Source: Prosopocoilus inquinatus
Lineage: Eukaryota > Arthropoda > Insecta > Coleoptera > Lucanidae
Direction of reading: 5' to 3'
DNA: 64,000 nt
Assembly: GCA_036172665.1 (NCBI GenBank)
Contig: CM069872.1
Coordinates: 22,237,001-22,301,000, forward strand
Shown here: in pieces, positions 55,601 to 64,000 of the stretch
Position numbering within the stretch: the first letter of the stretch is position 1
Layout of the letters: every line of letters begins with the position of its first letter
Translations under genes and position numbers: made by a program
The notes under the pieces: model-generated
The model's input: only the letters and a program-made list of their open reading frames with translations
Told to the model about the DNA's origin: nothing
The model's database searches: none

Positions 55601-56016
55601 AGCCGAATTCATCGCCGTAAATGATCTGAAATTGAAAGGTAAAGTCAAAAATCAATTCCCTTAGCGTGTTATCACTTTCTGTCTCTGGAAGGTAGCTTTG
55701 AGTTTGTGTTGATTATTTTGGTTTGCTCCCAGTCTTTTCTGATGTCGACTTTCCGGCCTTGTTCCGTCTTAATTGATTATTTTTCGATTCTCCCAAGGTT
55801 CCTGAGACTTCGAATTTTTCTAATAATAATAATTAGTTGATTTATTATACATAGTTTCAATTTAAACATGAGTGGAACGAGGAACTGAAGCTCCAGAAGG
55901 ACTTTTTTGAATCGATCGCCAAGAAGTGCTCCGACGAAATCCTGAGGATCGGAGAACCGATTCAGAACGATCTCTTCGGCATTGAAGGAACTTTCAAAAA
56001 AATTAATTTGGATTAA
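52649..56016 (+). CDS. CRAL-TRIO lipid-transfer protein gene, six exons
   Basis: Exons: 52649-52799, 53616-53772, 53834-54083, 54144-54254, 54313-54415 and about 55871-56016 (stop TAA). The product is about 305 residues, the usual size for alpha-tocopherol-transfer-protein-like insect proteins, which bind small lipids in the cytosol. Exon 1 has KLYGKTEDDINEDINILFNWL and QPHLP. Exon 2 has RLERILLRNKFRIEQTKSKLD, the CRAL-TRIO N domain. Exon 3 has DVYVWDLKYLNLKHILKL. Exon 4 has YSARLSPIHYINVPSSFDIV. Exon 5 has EYLPEEFGGNAGTL, the conserved LP-E-GG. Exon 6 ends LFGIEGTFKKINLD. Exon 4 uses a GC donor (AAA/GCAAGT). The exon 6 acceptor is uncertain: the in-frame join lacks AG, while the nearest AG (55854) gives phase 0 against phase 1. 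No stop lies in the coding parts. Confidence 0.87.
52905..53145. repeat. Direct duplication in intron 1
   Basis: Two copies, at about 52905-52975 and 53065-53138, share CTTGA-CTTCA-TGGTTCTTTGGTCTTTTT, ATA-AAAACTA, GTGCCTT-ATTCGTGTTG. The period is about 160 bp. The introns differ in base use from the exons (T-rich). Confidence 0.7.
54580..55640. repeat. Diverged tandem repeats in intron 5
   Basis: Three related segments start near 54675, 55030 and 55365. Shared words in order are GCTTGTA/GCATGTG, AAGAATTT/AAGATTTT, CAGAATCTT-TGCAAACAGA, AAATTTCAACTTCAGTTGCATTGG/CATCAACTTCAATTACATTGC, GGCTTAG/GGCTGCA and ACCAAATTGTTGG. Identity is moderate. A 91-codon minus-strand frame (54571-54846) is repeat-derived and has no motif. 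Confidence 0.6.
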
Positions 56017-56018
56017 TA

Positions 56019-56100
56019 CAGCGTTTCCCAAACTTTTAGGTTTCGCGACCCCGTTATGAGTTGTGGTAAGATTCACGTCCCCCCCCCCCCAACCATAGAA
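56019..56100. repeat. hAT-like terminal fragment
   Basis: CAGCGTTTCCCAAACTTTTAGG with CGCGACCCC and a run of 12 C resembles the end of ZBED-type hAT elements. It lies immediately downstream of the CRAL-TRIO stop. No matching right end was found, although GCGGCCCCCTTTGAAGAC at 58352-58369 could be part of one. Confidence 0.4.
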
Positions 56101-56485
56101 TTTTGAACTTGAACACTGATGCTAAACGACTATCAAATACTTTCATAGTATTCTGTTGAATATTTGACACTCGTTACATTTCATAACACCTTTGTTTTAA
56201 TGCATTTACATTGTATGATCAAAGTAAAAGAAAAACTCACTGTATATGTACAGCGCCACTGTCAATAAAACGTCAGTTTTAATTCCAGCAATTTTCATTT
56301 TTATTTTACCGCGAAGGTGTCAAACTAAATTTAAGAGACAGCATTAAAAATAAGAGCCGCTTTACATCTATCACAATTTGTTCAAAGTGAGAGAGACTAC
56401 TTTTTTGTCACTTTGCACAAGAAATTGTAACAAATTTTTATATATGTATAACGTCTCTAAGACACAAATCTTATAATACAAGTTT
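56100..56485. other. No gene recognised
   Basis: Flank of the MULE-like element. It may contain the 3' UTR/polyadenylation region of the CRAL-TRIO gene (ATAAAA words), but nothing firm. Confidence 0.3.
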
Positions 56486-56495
56486 GGTGCCAACC

Positions 56496-58219
56496 ACGAT
56501 ATAGAGAACACTGGTACGCTCACTCGCCGCCATTTTCAGTTTAAAATTTTGAGCAAGTTGAGTAGTTTGTAAAAATTCGCTAGATGGCAGAACCGTATCG
56601 CGGACTGTCATTCCGCAGCCGGTTCTTGTGAAGCTCTTGTGGTAAACACAAAACACATGGGCAGAGATAAACAGAGGTCAGTACGCAACAACCAGTTTGA
56701 GGTTAAATACTGCATTTTAAATTTTAACTATGAATTTAAAGCGAAGTTGTCAGGCGTAGAAATTTTAATTTAAAGAGAGTATGTATTGGCGAATAATTTA
56801 ATTCGTTTCCTAATTTAGTTACATTGCTGTCAAAATAGAAAGACTTCTCAGAGTTAATTTGTATTGAAGCAAGGAGATTTTAACATAAACATGAACTCAT
56901 CGTAAGATTGCTATCTAACCTAAAATATCCACCAATACATCTGGCATTAAACTGACCGATGTACTGATTAAAATGTACTCAATATAACGAGTGGATATAA
57001 ACTCACAAAAGTACCTATCTAGCAACATCAGTTCTGCATGCAAGTGACACCAAAAGTGCATAAAGTTAAAACACCTAAACGTTACTGCAGCGTGTTTCCT
57101 TCAAGTTTGATGACCTTGCAAATTAATTCCATCGAAGCTGAAAATATCAAGTGTTATGTGAGAGGCCTTCTTTATATTATTTCTAATTTAATAAACATAT
57201 TGTTTAATCTGATTACATCCCTTATTCCAAGATTACCGTAGGAGTAGCACTTGTCTTCATTTGCATCACAAGTTTGAAAAAACTGATGATGACCAACGTA
57301 ATGAAAGTTTATCTGGCTCTTTCAGAAAATAAAATGATTTATTAAACTCGAAGAAATTGATAAAGAACAGTGAAGCAAATAGCATCTTCGATTCATTTGC
57401 ACTGGTTGCAGTCAGAGTAATCTTGTAATAACACAAAATGTTGTGTTGTGTGTTGATTCAACGCCAGTGAATCAAAAATATTAGTAGATATTTAAAGCAT
57501 CATTAAATTTTCAGTTAACTAGAATAAACTGCTGTCAAACCAATTTGGGTTACAGATGTAGACTTACGATTCATACCATTAATTATGAAATATTGTTAAT
57601 TATAGATTTTGGAAAGGCTTCAAGAATGAATCAAAATGCAGGTGTCACAATATTAAAGCAACATTTTGTGTGCTTGATACATTTTCAAGAAAAAATTGTA
57701 AAAAATCGTTAAGTGAGTGGAAATGAAATCATTCGAAGAACACTGACAGATGATGCTATTCCTAAACTAAATGTATGCTCCTATTAAAGCTAATCTCACA
57801 TCTGCCCTTTCTTCCACCACTACCAAACAGATACAAGAAACAAATAATACCAATAGCCTCTGAAAGGTTTGTAAAAATCACAGCAAAACGTACTTGCTCG
57901 TTACATTAGTAAATATCTTTCTACATCTGTTTGATTGCTTGCTAAATTTGACAGTCGCCATTTATTTTTTATTTCATACACACTAACCAAAGTTTGCCAT
58001 TAATACACACGTAAATACTGAATATACGTCGCCTACAACCGTGCCAACAACACGTAATATAACCTACAGGAGTACATTAATGACGTTTAGTGACAGTCCT
58101 TCATACATTGGTGTCATCTAGCGGTAAAATTTAAATCACGTAACTAGGCACTACTTTTGACTTCCTCGTTTTGTATGGGGAAGATAGGGAAGTGGGCGTA
58201 CCAGTGTTCTGTATATCGT
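56496..58219. mobile_element. MULE-like nonautonomous element with 10-bp TSD
   Basis: The left end reads ACGATATAGAGAACACTGGTACGC. Read inward from 58219 it is ACGATATACAGAACACTGGTACGC, 23 of 24 matching. GGTGCCAACC flanks both sides exactly (56486-56495, 58220-58229). Further matching inside (CGCTAGATG at both ends about 90-105 bp in) implies long, eroded inverted repeats. TSDs of 9-11 bp are the mark of Mutator-like elements. The interior (about 1.7 kb) shows no transposase; a 67-codon frame at 57038-57241 has no motif. Confidence 0.8.
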
Positions 58220-58645
58220 GGTGCCAACCTTTGACTATTAATGACTACCAAAATTTATTGCTCGCGACTATATGTATCTGCGAACTCTTGTATAAAATAA
58301 TATGTTAAATTAGTTGCAATATGCGTTTAATTTTTTCAAATTTATTCTGCTGCGGCCCCCTTTGAAGACTTAAGCTAGGGTCACACACAGCTACTTTAAC
58401 TGCGCAGTTTTTTGGTTGCGGCTGCAAAAGTTGCAACTGACGTTCACACATAGGTCAAAAGTAGCGTGCTGCGCACAGCTTTCTGTACTGCAGCTGGCTA
58501 AAAAAGTTGCAAGCTTGCCTCAGGGTTGCAGAGCTGTTCACACATGTTTGCTTTTAAATACGATGCTTTTACTGCAATGACTGCACTGCAACACTAATTG
58601 TAACTTGGACCGTGTTATCAGTCTGTGGTGTGGTCGTTCGTCGTA

Positions 58646-61108
58646 ATGAATCCTGATAAGCTAGAAGCAACAGCTTGTTTAGCTATTGTTTTGTTGCTGA
58701 GAGCTAAGAAAAAACGGTCTGCTAAAAGAAAACGAATTTGGGTTCGGGACTGGATTAAAAACCGACAACAGTCTGGAGTTGTTGACAATTTACTGCGCGA
58801 GTTCCGTATAGGTGATGAAGCATTCTATAGAAACTTCTTACGAATGTCACCCTTGGATTTCGATTACCTTTTAGGAAAATTATCTCCTTTAATAAAAAGA
58901 AAAGATACACATATGAGACAAGCGATTACGCCAACTGAGCGCTTAATGTTGACTTTAAGATATTTGGCAACCGGTAAGTTAAATTATTAATTTTACATTA
59001 AATATTAACTTCAACTTATTATTAGGTGACAGCTATAAATCGCTAATGTATTTATTTCGAATACCAGCTAACACTATTTCTATAATAATACCTGAAGTAT
59101 GTCAGACAATTTATGAAGTTTTAAAGGGTGAATATTTAAAGGTAAGGACAGTTAAGAGTATAGAAAACTATTCTTACCATTCAGAGTAAATATGTATTCT
59201 TTACTATTCAAACTACATATTCCACAAAGTTGAATATACACTGTGTCCCAAATTTACTGTTACAGGAAATATCTTCCAAACGGCGAGAAAGAAAATATCA
59301 TTAAAATTAAAATATTTTTATTTTTATGTTCTGTTTATCTTCTATATACTATAATTATTTTAAGTACCTGCCTTATAAAATAAACTATAGGGATACCACT
59401 TGAAAATATGAGGATGAGAGCAGTCTCTGAGAAGTTATTGTTTAGAGGTTACTTTTAAACGTTATATCTTGTAGAGCGCTGAAAGAAAACGTTTACTGTT
59501 CAAGGAAGATATTGCCTGTAACACTAAATGTGGGTCACGGTGGTGGGTACATATTATGAAAAAGTGTAACAAAAATGGTACTAAACTTTAAACATGAGGT
59601 GATGAATACTGCTGAGATATTTTATTTGAAATATTCAAGGATACAATTTTTGAACGTTGCGAATATTGTTAATCTTCCCATGAGCTCGTGGACGATAGTG
59701 AAGAGAGCGGTGGCGAGGTCAGTGGTGGATTAGTTGTCTGACTCATAGAAGATGAATTCGAAGTTGATTGAAATTGTCTTGACATATTTTCCATTCCAGC
59801 ATTTAAAACCATTTAGTGTTGTATGTCGCATTTCAACTTGAACTGAAGGTCTGGGGAAGTGCTAAGTAGCCGCAGTTCATTTGCTATGTGCTCGCCAAAA
59901 ATTGAAAATTCATCCCTTGCTTCATACAACGATTTAATGCAGCTAGTTCCTGCAATTCAACATTGCGATCAGGTGCCTTTCGTTTTCTTGAAGATGGTTG
60001 CACAGATGTGGGTAATCGTGCAGTCAATGGTATTCCTAGCTGTTCAGTTGATTGACTCAATGATTCCTCGCTTGCTTGAGTCGACTGTTCAATTGCGGTC
60101 GGTTGTTGATATGGGAATTGTTCATTAATCAATTCAATTTCAATAGTATTTTCGTCCGGCTCGTCTTCATGACTCTCACTAAATGTTGACACATTGCCCT
60201 TAAAAAAAGTTCAAATAAATGTACAATGTGTATTTCAATTAAAATATGTGCATTTTAAGTAGCATAGTAATTTTTCCGAATGTAAATTTCAGTTTCCGGA
60301 TACAGAAGAAGAGTGGATACAAATTTCAAATGAATTTGATGTACAATGGAATTTCCCTAACTGTGTAGGCGCCCTGGACGGCGAGCACGTAAACGTCAAA
60401 GCGCCAGAAAATAGTGGAAGTCTCTATTTTAATTACAAAAACACACATAGCATCATTCTCATGGCATTAGCTGACGCAAATTACAAATTTATCTACGTAA
60501 ATGTTGGAGCGCCGGGCCGCGATTCAGATGGTGGCGTTTACCTCAATTGTTCGTTGTCACAAGCTCTTGAGAAAAATACTCTAGCTGTTCCAAAAGCTAA
60601 GTCGTTACCTGGCCGAAAAATTCCGGTGCCGTATGTTGTAGTTGTAGATGATGCATTTGCTTTAAAATCATACATGATTAAGCCATATGCTTTCAAAAAT
60701 TAAAGTGTTCCCGAACGTATTTTTAATTATCGCTTATCTCGTGATAGACGGTTAATCGAAAATGTATTTGGCATCGCTTCTGCTCACTTTCGAGTCCTTA
60801 GAAGAACTATCGAACTTTCTCCACCTAAAGTTCAAAAAATAGTTTGTGCCGTGTGTGTTTTACACAACTTTTTGATGTCCCGAAAATGTTCAGCAGCAGT
60901 ATATGCCCCAACAGGCTTATTTGACAAGGAAAATGAAGATGGAAAAATTACTTCTGGTACTTGGCGAAATGAAGCTGCTATTCTGGAGCCACTGCAAAGA
61001 AATAATGTCTCCAGAAATGCAACCATGTCGGCAAAAAATGTTAGAGAGGAATTTAAGGAATATTTTTGTCGTGAAGGAGAAGTTCCTTGGCAACATAATT
61101 TTATTTAA
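58646..61108 (+). pseudogene. PIF/Harbinger transposase, one in-frame stop
   Basis: Exons 58646-58973, 59026-59141 and 60293-61108 join in phase (ACCG/GTAAGT...TTAG/GTGAC; AAAG/GTAAGG...TTCAG/TTTCC) and would give 419 residues, the usual length. The N-terminal region has WVRDWIKNRQ and FRIGDEAFYRNFLRMSPLDFDYLL. The DDE core shows GALDGEHVNVKAP (first Asp), GAPGRDSDGGVY (second Asp) and RRLIENVFGI (Glu). A single TAA at 60701-60703 follows YAFKN and interrupts an otherwise conserved stretch (SVPERIFNYRLSRDRR follows in the same frame). The end is VPWQHNFI. This is one base change from an open frame, and no frameshift is needed. Confidence 0.9.
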
Positions 61109-62574
61109 ATTCTTGAATATGTACAAGTAATGTGTCCTCAGATTCACTCTGCGATACCTATAATGGATCAAATATTTTTGAATTCAGATTTCATGTTTCG
61201 CAGTTCAGGTCTGCTTAGCGCAAAATGAATTCGTATCAAATTTTATGTCACAGATCTTCAATGTAGTAGAATTAATATAAGAATTAAATTTGTGTAGGCC
61301 AAGTGATATTCCTTTTGAATTTAGAAGAAAAATTTAGTAAAATAAAATGATTCCCATTTGAAATTTAGAGATATATTCCAACGCCCCAGAATAAAAATTA
61401 AATTACTGAAAATGAATATATCAGTACAGTTGTACAGGAGTTAACGCCATCAGGTGCTAATATGGATTGAGTATTATTAGAATAATCAACTTTCATTTAC
61501 TTTTATCAATAAATGTAAATTTTTTTCCCAAATTCAAAAGGAAGACCATTTTGCCTACACAGTTTTAGTTCATGTTAATTCCGATATCTTGAACATCTTC
61601 GGCATCAAGTTAGGCACAAATCAACTTCGCGCCAAGCAGACCTTAACTGCAAACACATGGAATCTGAATTTAAAAATTTTTGGTCCATTATATGTATCAC
61701 GAAGTCAGTCCAGGGACACACTGTATGTATTATCCGTTCACAACCTCCTGATGTGTTAAAGTGACTTTCAGTTGGCTAATAGGTAGTTTTCGCAACTTTC
61801 ACGCTGTGGATAATGTATAAAATTGCTACAAAAAATGTCATGCGCTTGCTCACATACTTGTGAGTGAGTAATTTACATATTATACTTTTATTTTTAGGTT
61901 AAATATGTCTGCTACTGTTTTCGCTATTTCTGATCTTTGGCTATTTACCATCTCCATGATTCTCCAAAATTTTATTGAATGCCTAATAAATATGATTCCT
62001 GCCACTGACAACATCTTGCAATGGACAATAAAATTTTGACAAACAATAATTTGATTGACAAAACTTCAAATGCACATAGTAGTTACTCATTACAAAAATG
62101 AATTGAGATTAGATAATTATTGATACTTATCAAGTACATGCAAAATTTTCAATATGTAAACGTCACGGGAATTTGTGATTCATTCATTATACATATTAAA
62201 AAAGTTTGTTTATTAAAAATAAAATTTTGCTTAAATACTATAGAATCTGTTGTTTTTGTTTTCCCAGTATGTTGAAACATAAATTGTAAGACGTCAAAAA
62301 ATTCCCACTTGGTTTTATATATCTGGTCAGTGCCGCTACCAGATTTTAATGTCTTCATTTTTAAACGTTCTTTGGAATGCGCCCGAAGAGTGTGGATTTT
62401 TTTTTAAATTTCTTCAGCCGAAATATTCATCTGTAATGCCATTTCGGCAAGAGCTGCTCGTCGCTTTATTTGGTTATGATAGTCTTGATGCTCGACATTC
62501 CAAAGACAATTTCTTTCCTCTACCAGTTCGATCATTTTCAGAACATCCTCACGATTCCATTTATACGGTGGCAT
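59676..62574 (-). pseudogene. PIF/Harbinger MADF/Myb-like protein, broken
   Basis: Exon 1 starts at the ATG at 62574: PPYKWNREDVLKMIELVEERNCLWNVEHQDYHN is a MADF-type DNA-binding domain. A TAA at 62404-62406 interrupts it, and the same frame continues KKIHTLRAHSKERLKMK to about 62250, then IYKTKWEFFDVLQFM. The second exon begins near 60198 (TTAAG/GGCAATG): STFSESHEDEPDENT, SSRKRKAPDRNVELQELAALNRCMKQ. A frameshift after about 59890 then gives FGEHIANELRLLSTSPDLQFKLKCDIQ, a stop, and NAGMENMSRQFQ to 59676. It would help the transposase bind the element and enter the nucleus, as known for Harbinger pairs. Confidence 0.78.
61109..62148. other. Noncoding spacer between the two Harbinger genes
   Basis: AT-rich, with no motif-bearing frame. 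Includes the 3' end of the transposase and intron sequence of the MADF gene. Confidence 0.45.
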
Positions 62575-62908
62575 GATCTGAAATAAATAACAGGTTAACA
62601 ATTTGCCCATATTGTTTAAGAAATTCAAATATAACCTCACTTAAGTTCCACTTCCTTCTAAAAACTGCGCCTGCAACCGCAGCAAAAGTTTCACCCAAAT
62701 GAATATTTTTTACTGCGGCCGATAACTTAGAAACTGTCGCTCACACTAGGCTACTTTCAAAGCTGCGCGCATCATAAATATGTTGCAGGCAGCCGTACTG
62801 CGTCCGCTATTTTATAGGTTGCAACGGAGTTCACACTCTACGCAACTTAAGTTGCGCAGCTTTTTAGTGACCTTGCAGCAAAAGTAGCTGTGTCTGACCC
62901 TAGCTTAA

Positions 62909-63712
62909 GATACAACGTTGCAAGCGAGAAAGAGGGGAAATGCATCGAAATCATATTGAGTGAAATGGAGAGATGTACGATATTCTGTGATATGTTTTCC
63001 CAATAAGCGACGTACATTTACATGGAGACGGCGTATCTTTACTTTAGGTGCTTTCGTTCGTGCCAATGATTAGTAATCATACAATCCAGATACAGTTACT
63101 GCGCGTTCGTTCGTCATATTCCCCTCCTGATTCAGTGCAACATGATTGCAATTTTACTGCAATCCCCTTACACCGCGTAATCCGACATTTCATGTGTTTG
63201 AAATGTTTGAATCCATACATCCATAACCTGAAAATAAGTAAAACAACGAACTCAAATGAACAATTACGAACTGGACGCAAATTTGAAAAATGGATCTGCA
63301 AAAAGTCATAATAACGCATTCCACGGGCACAAAATTTCAAGTATTTTTATCACAGTATGAATTAAAACTTGTGAATGAAGGTAACATTTCCTTATTTCTG
63401 TAAATAACAAATACTTAAATATATTTATTAAATAGATGCAGAGTTCAGACAAGAATTAATAAATAAGTATTAGCTATTTTCGCGGAGTCGATTCCGAACA
63501 CATTCGGAACATAAACTGAATAAGAATGGATTTTACCAATGCGCAAGCGCGTCTTCCGAATTGTTCCTGAATTTTTAGCTCTGCGAACGCGTCGTGAACA
63601 CCTATGGTGAGCGCGTGTTGAATGTTGAGAAGTTAGGTTACGTCAGAGATAAACTGTCAATGACTGTCACTGCTTAATTTCAAATTTGCTTAACGAAAAT
63701 TGGATTAAAAGA
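62909..63712. other. Upstream region of the last gene; no other gene
   Basis: Overlapping 87-codon frames on both strands at 63048-63340 have no motif. From about 63480 the sequence is richer in CG words (GCGCAAGCGCG, GAACGCG, GAGCGCG), possibly a promoter-proximal stretch for the gene at 63713. Confidence 0.35.
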
Positions 63713-64000
63713 ATGTGTGATCAGCAAGGTAAGTTATTATTTATTTATATTTTATATTATTACGTATTATTTATATTGTTAGATATATTTGAGTTTTTAA
63801 ATTTTCCTTCTACTTCCCAGTCCCAAGAACAAGATGAAGCAGAATTGTTTAAGTGGAGCCATAATAACACTCTTCTTTTCTTGGACCTATATAAAGATTA
63901 TAGGAAACAAGTTGGTTCTTTACGAATAAAAAACCTGAAGAAGATGTTCGAGGAAATAGCAAAAGAATTACGCTATAAAACAAAGCAAAACATAAGTGCT
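63713..64000 (+). CDS. Start of a MADF/SANT-like gene (runs off the window)
   Basis: Exon 1 is 63713-63728 (MCDQQ) with a CAAG/GTAAGT donor. Exon 2 starts 63783 after TTGTTAG and runs to the window end without a stop: DIFEFLNFPSTSQSQEQDEAELFKWSHNNTLLFLDLYKDY, then KQVGSLRIKNLKKMFEEIAKEL. The WSHNNTLLFLDLY...GSLRIKNLKKMFEEIAKEL pattern is that of the Myb/SANT-like (MSANTD-type) DNA-binding domains found in insects, sometimes as host proteins and sometimes in transposons. Only about 78 codons are visible, so the family is tentative. Confidence 0.65.
   Translation, partial: MCDQQGKLLFIYILYYYVLFILLDIFEFLNFPSTSQSQEQDEAELFKWSHNNTLLFLDLYKDYRKQVGSLRIKNLKKMFEEIAKELRYKTKQNISA

Larger units (their letters stand above)
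58373..62905. mobile_element. PIF/Harbinger transposon with both genes
   Basis: The left end AGCTAGGGTCACACACAGCTACTTT matches the right end read inward, AGCTAGGGTCAGACACAGCTACTTT. Beyond that the ends share CTGCGCAG/GCTGCGCAA-type words. TTA-containing sequence lies on both sides (58370-58373 TTAA, 62905-62908 TTAA). PIF/Harbinger elements use TWA targets; palindromy makes the exact border ambiguous. It carries a DDE transposase (plus strand) and a MADF/Myb-like protein (minus strand), converging as is usual in this superfamily. Both are broken by very few lesions. Confidence 0.92.

Noticed and set aside
1..64000. tRNA, rRNA or CRISPR array
   Set aside because: No cloverleaf, rRNA-like conserved block or regularly spaced short repeats were seen. 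A tRNAscan or rRNA search was not possible here.

Overview
The window looks like repeat-dense, AT-rich insect genomic DNA. The evidence is spliced genes with GT/GC-AG introns, a CRAL-TRIO gene of insect type, and insect-style DNA transposons and LTR retrotransposons. A beetle or a hemipteran would fit, but the sequence does not settle the order. No tRNA, rRNA, CRISPR or bacterial-type operon was seen. Functions below come from reading motifs by eye; no database search was run.

Layout. 0.4-3.8 kb: a structurally complete Transib (RAG1-like) transposon with a 5-bp target-site duplication (TSD) sits inside a BEL/Pao remnant. 4.5-5.5 kb: fold-back sequences. 5.9-12.7 kb: a ZMYM1-like hAT element with an 8-bp TSD, itself invaded by an apparently intact CGGBP1-like hAT (8.6-11.4 kb, 8-bp TSD) and a fold-back MITE. 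13.3-16.7 kb: a tandem duplication, a mariner-like remnant, a broken YqaJ-type nuclease gene and a LINE scrap. 16.7-35.2 kb: an old Gypsy (Gypsy-2) split by a young Gypsy with 2,580-bp LTRs (Gypsy-1) and by a nonautonomous Transib-like element, which contains an intact Tigger/pogo, which in turn contains a mariner-like MITE. 35.4-38.6 kb: a third Gypsy remnant. 39.1-40.65 kb: a palindromic array of an unusual repeat, here called alpha/beta, flanked by a 13-bp direct repeat.

40.9-52.5 kb: a LINE tail; a TA-flanked element with TGACGTC-rich ends that carries the start of a DUF4806-type gene; a broken Merlin transposase; further alpha/beta copies; a second RAG1-like fragment next to an endonuclease-type LINE fragment. 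52.6-56.0 kb: the one convincing host gene, a six-exon CRAL-TRIO lipid-transfer protein. 56.5-58.2 kb: a MULE-like element with a 10-bp TSD. 58.4-62.9 kb: a PIF/Harbinger element with both of its genes, each broken by stops. 63.7 kb to the end: the start of a MADF/SANT-like gene.

The genes do not form a pathway. The story is successive insertion. TSDs and frames that resume across insertions allow relative dating: Gypsy-1, Tigger and the CGGBP1-like hAT look youngest, while BEL, Gypsy-2, Gypsy-3, YqaJ and Merlin are decayed. Several transposases are disabled by very small lesions: a GATA expansion, a 10-bp duplication and single stop codons.
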